A stretch of DNA of 36,631 nucleotides from Sedimentitalea xiamensis (GTDB lineage Bacteria; Pseudomonadota; Alphaproteobacteria; Rhodobacterales; Rhodobacteraceae), in NCBI RefSeq assembly GCF_030164465.1, contig NZ_JASNJE010000038.1, forward strand, positions 1 through 36,631, read 5' to 3'. The translations under genes and the position numbers were made by a program. The notes beneath the pieces were generated by a model. It saw only the letters and a list, made by a program, of their open reading frames with translations, was not told the origin of the DNA and searched no databases. Within the stretch, counting starts at the first letter, position 1; the number at the start of each line of letters is the position of its first letter. Below, piece after piece: positions 34,280-36,631 of this stretch.

Positions 34280-34699
34280 ATGTCAATTCGAACTTGTATC
34301 GCAGCGGCCGCCGCGCTCATTGCCGCGCCGTCGCTGGGGTTCGCATGGTGGTCGATGAACCGCCACGAAGTGTTTCCGGTTTCGAACACCGTCTGGGAGG
34401 TCGTGTCCGAGGTCGGATCGAGCGCGGCGGACTACTGGTGCGGCGCGGGCGATTTCGCCCAGCGTGTCCTGGGGACACCCGCAGTGCAAAGGATCTATAT
34501 CTGGCGCGAGATCGGACCAAGCGTGAACCGGCCCGGCAAGAATGCGGTGCAGTTCTCGCTTTCCCCGCCGGCGGGCGCCGATACGACGCCCCGTCTGTCG
34601 CTGTCGGTCAAGCAACCGGGCGACAACCTGGCGCGACATGCGGCGGTGCAATACTGTTTTCAGTATGAGGGTCCCGACATCTGGGACAGGGGATGGTAG
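34280..34699 (+). CDS. Small secreted protein, paralogue of the gene at 33643
   Basis: This 139-residue protein has a signal peptide (MSIRTCIAAAAALIAAPSLG, cleavage near FAWW) and the same core pattern as its upstream neighbour, including NTVWEVVSE, YWCGAGDFAQRVL, IYIWREIGPSVN and KNAVQFSLSP. It has a Trp-rich mature start and end (WDRGW). The start at 34280 is set by the site AAGGAGAA; an ATG at 34262 lies upstream of that site and is less likely. The two cysteines of the mature region match those of the paralogue and may form a disulphide. Confidence 0.8.
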   Translation: MSIRTCIAAAAALIAAPSLGFAWWSMNRHEVFPVSNTVWEVVSEVGSSAADYWCGAGDFAQRVLGTPAVQRIYIWREIGPSVNRPGKNAVQFSLSPPAGADTTPRLSLSVKQPGDNLARHAAVQYCFQYEGPDIWDRGW

Positions 34700-34955
34700 T
34701 TCGCCTGGACCATGCGCGCCTGCCGACGATCTGACCCCATTGTCCGCGGATCGTTTCGGATACGGACGGAACGCCGGTCTGGCAGTCGTTTCAGCGGGGT
34801 TTGCTGGCAGCGGCCTGTGACCGGCAGGGGTAATGCTGCCCGCATCTTGGGTTCCCAAATCTCCACTACCCAAATCCTAGAGGGTCGCCTATAGTTGTGG
34901 ATAAGTGCGTCACAGTGCGCACAACGAGAGGCAGATCAATTGAGGGGGATGGCCG

Positions 34956-35420
34956 ATGCGCTGCCCGTTTTGCGGAAATATCGACACACAGGTCAAGGAT
35001 TCACGCCCGGCGGAAGATCACGTTTCCATCCGGCGCCGGCGGTTCTGTCCGGCCTGTGGCGGGCGGTTCACCACCTATGAGAGGGTGCAACTCCGCGACC
35101 TCGTGGTGATAAAGTCGAGCGGCAAGCGCGAAGATTTCGACAGGGACAAGCTGGAACGTTCTATCCGCATCTCCATGCAGAAGCGTCCGATCGAACCCGA
35201 ACGCATCGACCAGATGATCTCGGGCATTGTGCGGCGGTTGGAAAGCATGGGTGAGACGGATATTTCGTCCAGCAAGATCGGCGCCATCGTCATGGAGGCG
35301 CTGGCCCGGATCGATACCGTTGCCTATGTGCGTTTTGCGAGCGTTTACAAGAACTTCCAGGCTGCGGACGACTTCGAGGATTTCGTTCACGAACTGCGCC
35401 CGCAGACGCCTGAAGAGTGA
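34956..35420 (+). CDS. nrdR: Transcriptional repressor NrdR of ribonucleotide reductase genes
   Basis: The 154-residue protein has an N-terminal zinc ribbon (MRCPFCGN, Cys3 and Cys6; FCPACGGRF, Cys31 and Cys34) with the basic segment VSIRRRRFC, and an ATP-cone domain (about 49-139: [16 protein letters not shown]). NrdR senses ATP/dATP and represses nrd operons. I looked for NrdR boxes upstream and saw none. GAGGGGGA precedes ATG 34956. The stop overlaps the ribD start (GTGA), the usual nrdR-ribD arrangement. Confidence 0.96.
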   Translation: MRCPFCGNIDTQVKDSRPAEDHVSIRRRRFCPACGGRFTTYERVQLRDLVVIKSSGKREDFDRDKLERSIRISMQKRPIEPERIDQMISGIVRRLESMGETDISSSKIGAIVMEALARIDTVAYVRFASVYKNFQAADDFEDFVHELRPQTPEE

Positions 35421-36514
35421 ACCGGCAAGATACCCGTTTCATGGCGATGGCCCTGGCGCTGGGACGACGCGGACAGGGGCAGTGCTGGCCCAATCCCTCC
35501 GTCGGCTGCGTGATCGTGCGCAACGGACGTGTTGTCGGCCGGGGATGGACCCAGCCGGGGGGGCGTCCGCATGCGGAAACCGAAGCGATTCGGCGGGCCG
35601 GCGATCTGGCGCAGGGGGCGACCGCCTATGTCAGCCTGGAACCCTGCGCCCATCATGGCCGGACGCCGCCCTGCTGCGATGCCTTGATCGCGGCCGGGAT
35701 CGCGCGCGTGGTCGCGCCGTTCGAAGACAGTGACGCGCGTGTCGCAGGGCAGGGGTTCGGGAAACTGCGCGACCATGGGACCGAGGTCACGGTCGGCGTT
35801 CTGGCGGGTCAGGCCGCGCGCGACCATGCCGGGTTCTTCCTGCGCACCGAACAGGGCCGCCCGATGGTGACTCTGAAGCTTGCGGGCAGTTTTGACGGGC
35901 GGATCGCCACGGCGACGGGACAAAGCCAATGGATCACCGGACCCGAGGCGCGTCGCGTGGTGCATGGCCTGCGCGCGCGTCATGACGCGGTCATGGTTGG
36001 GGCGGGAACGGCCCGAGCGGACGACCCGGAACTGACCGTGCGGGACATGGGTGTGCCGCGGCAACCGGTGCGTATCGTTGTTTCGCGCCATCTGGACTTG
36101 CCGCTGCTTGGAAAACTGGCGCGATCCGCAAGGCAAACGCCGCTCTGGATATGTCACGGGGAAACGGCCGATCCGGAACGGGTGAAGGCATGGGATGGGC
36201 TGGGGGCGACGCTCTTGCCCTGCGCTTCGGACGGCATGCAACTCGATGCAGGCGACATCCTGCAACATCTGGGGCGGGCCGGTTTGACGCGGGTCTTTTG
36301 CGAAGGCGGCGGTTCGCTTGCGGCGTCCCTGCTGGCCGGCGACCTTGTGGACGAACTCGTGGGGTTCACGGCGGGGCTCGTGATCGGGGCGGAGGGGCTG
36401 CCGTCTGTCGGGGCGCTGGGTCTGGATGGGCTGGACAGCGCGACACGGTTCGAACTGGTGGAAACGCGAAGGGTCGGCGCCGACGTTCTGCACCGTTGGC
36501 GGCGTGCGCTCTAG
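35417..36514 (+). CDS. ribD: Bifunctional riboflavin biosynthesis deaminase-reductase RibD
   Basis: The 365-residue enzyme carries out two riboflavin steps. The N-terminal deaminase domain has the zinc-binding His52 and catalytic Glu54 (PHAETEA) and Cys77/Cys86 ([13 protein letters not shown]). The C-terminal reductase domain (about 145-365) starts [18 protein letters not shown] and contains [21 protein letters not shown] and [16 protein letters not shown] 35417 overlaps nrdR by four bases. The next riboflavin gene would be expected downstream, but the window instead meets an IS5-like transposase on the other strand within 12 bases of the stop. Confidence 0.95.
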   Translation: MNRQDTRFMAMALALGRRGQGQCWPNPSVGCVIVRNGRVVGRGWTQPGGRPHAETEAIRRAGDLAQGATAYVSLEPCAHHGRTPPCCDALIAAGIARVVAPFEDSDARVAGQGFGKLRDHGTEVTVGVLAGQAARDHAGFFLRTEQGRPMVTLKLAGSFDGRIATATGQSQWITGPEARRVVHGLRARHDAVMVGAGTARADDPELTVRDMGVPRQPVRIVVSRHLDLPLLGKLARSARQTPLWICHGETADPERVKAWDGLGATLLPCASDGMQLDAGDILQHLGRAGLTRVFCEGGGSLAASLLAGDLVDELVGFTAGLVIGAEGLPSVGALGLDGLDSATRFELVETRRVGADVLHRWRRAL

Positions 36515-36526
36515 GCGGCGTCTGCA

Positions 36527-36631
36527 TTAGGCGAGCCATGTCATAGCACAGGCAAGGGCAACGAATGCCCGAAAGGACGAGATTGTCTTTTCGCAGCGCA
36601 GCGCGATACGACGGAACCGTTTGATCCGATT
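36527..36631 (-). CDS. IS5-family transposase, C-terminal fragment (cut by window edge)
   Basis: The - strand is open from the window edge to TAA at 36529-36527 and encodes about 34 residues, beginning NRIKRFRRIALRCEKT and ending ALACAMTWLA. The pattern R-x-K-x-FRRIA-R-x-x-K, then F-A-V-A-A-W-L, is typical of the end of IS5-family (IS427-like) transposases. Only this end is visible. Its stop lies 12 bases from the ribD stop, so the insertion sits directly behind ribD. Confidence 0.78.
   Translation of the reverse strand, partial: NRIKRFRRIALRCEKTISSFRAFVALACAMTWLA

Noticed and set aside
34700-34955. NrdR box upstream of nrdR
   Set aside because: No sequence resembling the ACACTATATATAGTGT-type box; only a short GTGCG/CGCAC dyad near 34906-34923.
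1-36631. CRISPR array
   Set aside because: No regularly spaced direct repeats were seen anywhere in the window.

Overview
The window looks like a chromosomal segment of a GC-rich alphaproteobacterium, most likely of the Rhodobacteraceae/Roseobacteraceae. I infer this from the gene families and their grouping: hom-glpX-recJ, dnaG-rpoD, nrdR-ribD, a four-subunit sarcosine oxidase operon, TadE/TadG-type genes and a stand-alone Hint-domain protein. Both window edges lie inside transposase genes (IS630-like on the left, IS5-like on the right), which would fit contig breaks at IS copies.

Positions 309-10098 hold a compact integrated element of about 9.8 kb. It sits in the 3' end of a tRNA-Glu(TTC) gene and is bounded by a 17-bp direct repeat (309-325 and 10082-10098). 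All its genes are on the + strand: a RepA-like AAA ATPase, an origin-like region rich in repeats, an HNH endonuclease, a 24-bp perfect inverted repeat, the large terminase, two unknown small proteins (the second with a MerR/AlpA-like helix-turn-helix), a hairpin-dense leader, then HK97-type major capsid, gp6-like connector, prohead protease and portal, a 58-aa protein and a tyrosine integrase. I see no tail, lysis, lysogeny-repressor or recognisable small-terminase gene. It therefore has the equipment to replicate, build a head and package DNA, but not to make a tail. That is the signature of a capsid-forming phage satellite (cf-PICI-like) that would borrow tails from a helper phage. A decayed prophage is the main alternative, but the ORFs are intact and tightly coupled.

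To the right of the element is ordinary core chromosome. On the - strand are tRNA-Glu, recJ, glpX, hom and a small lipoprotein. A TetR regulator with a perfect upstream palindrome, a pirin, a Hint-domain protein, a beta-hydroxyacid dehydrogenase and a small membrane protein follow. Then come a three-gene TadE/TadE/TadG-vWA operon (- strand), a glutamate-family dehydrogenase, the soxBDAG sarcosine oxidase operon with a small secreted protein, dnaG-rpoD, two tandem paralogous small secreted proteins, and nrdR-ribD.

The most interesting observations are the satellite itself, its reversed head-gene order, an integrase gene whose last codons lie across the attachment core (so its C-terminus changes between integrated and excised forms), integrase arm-type repeats on both sides, and several non-coding structured regions that are candidates for the origin, packaging site and operators.
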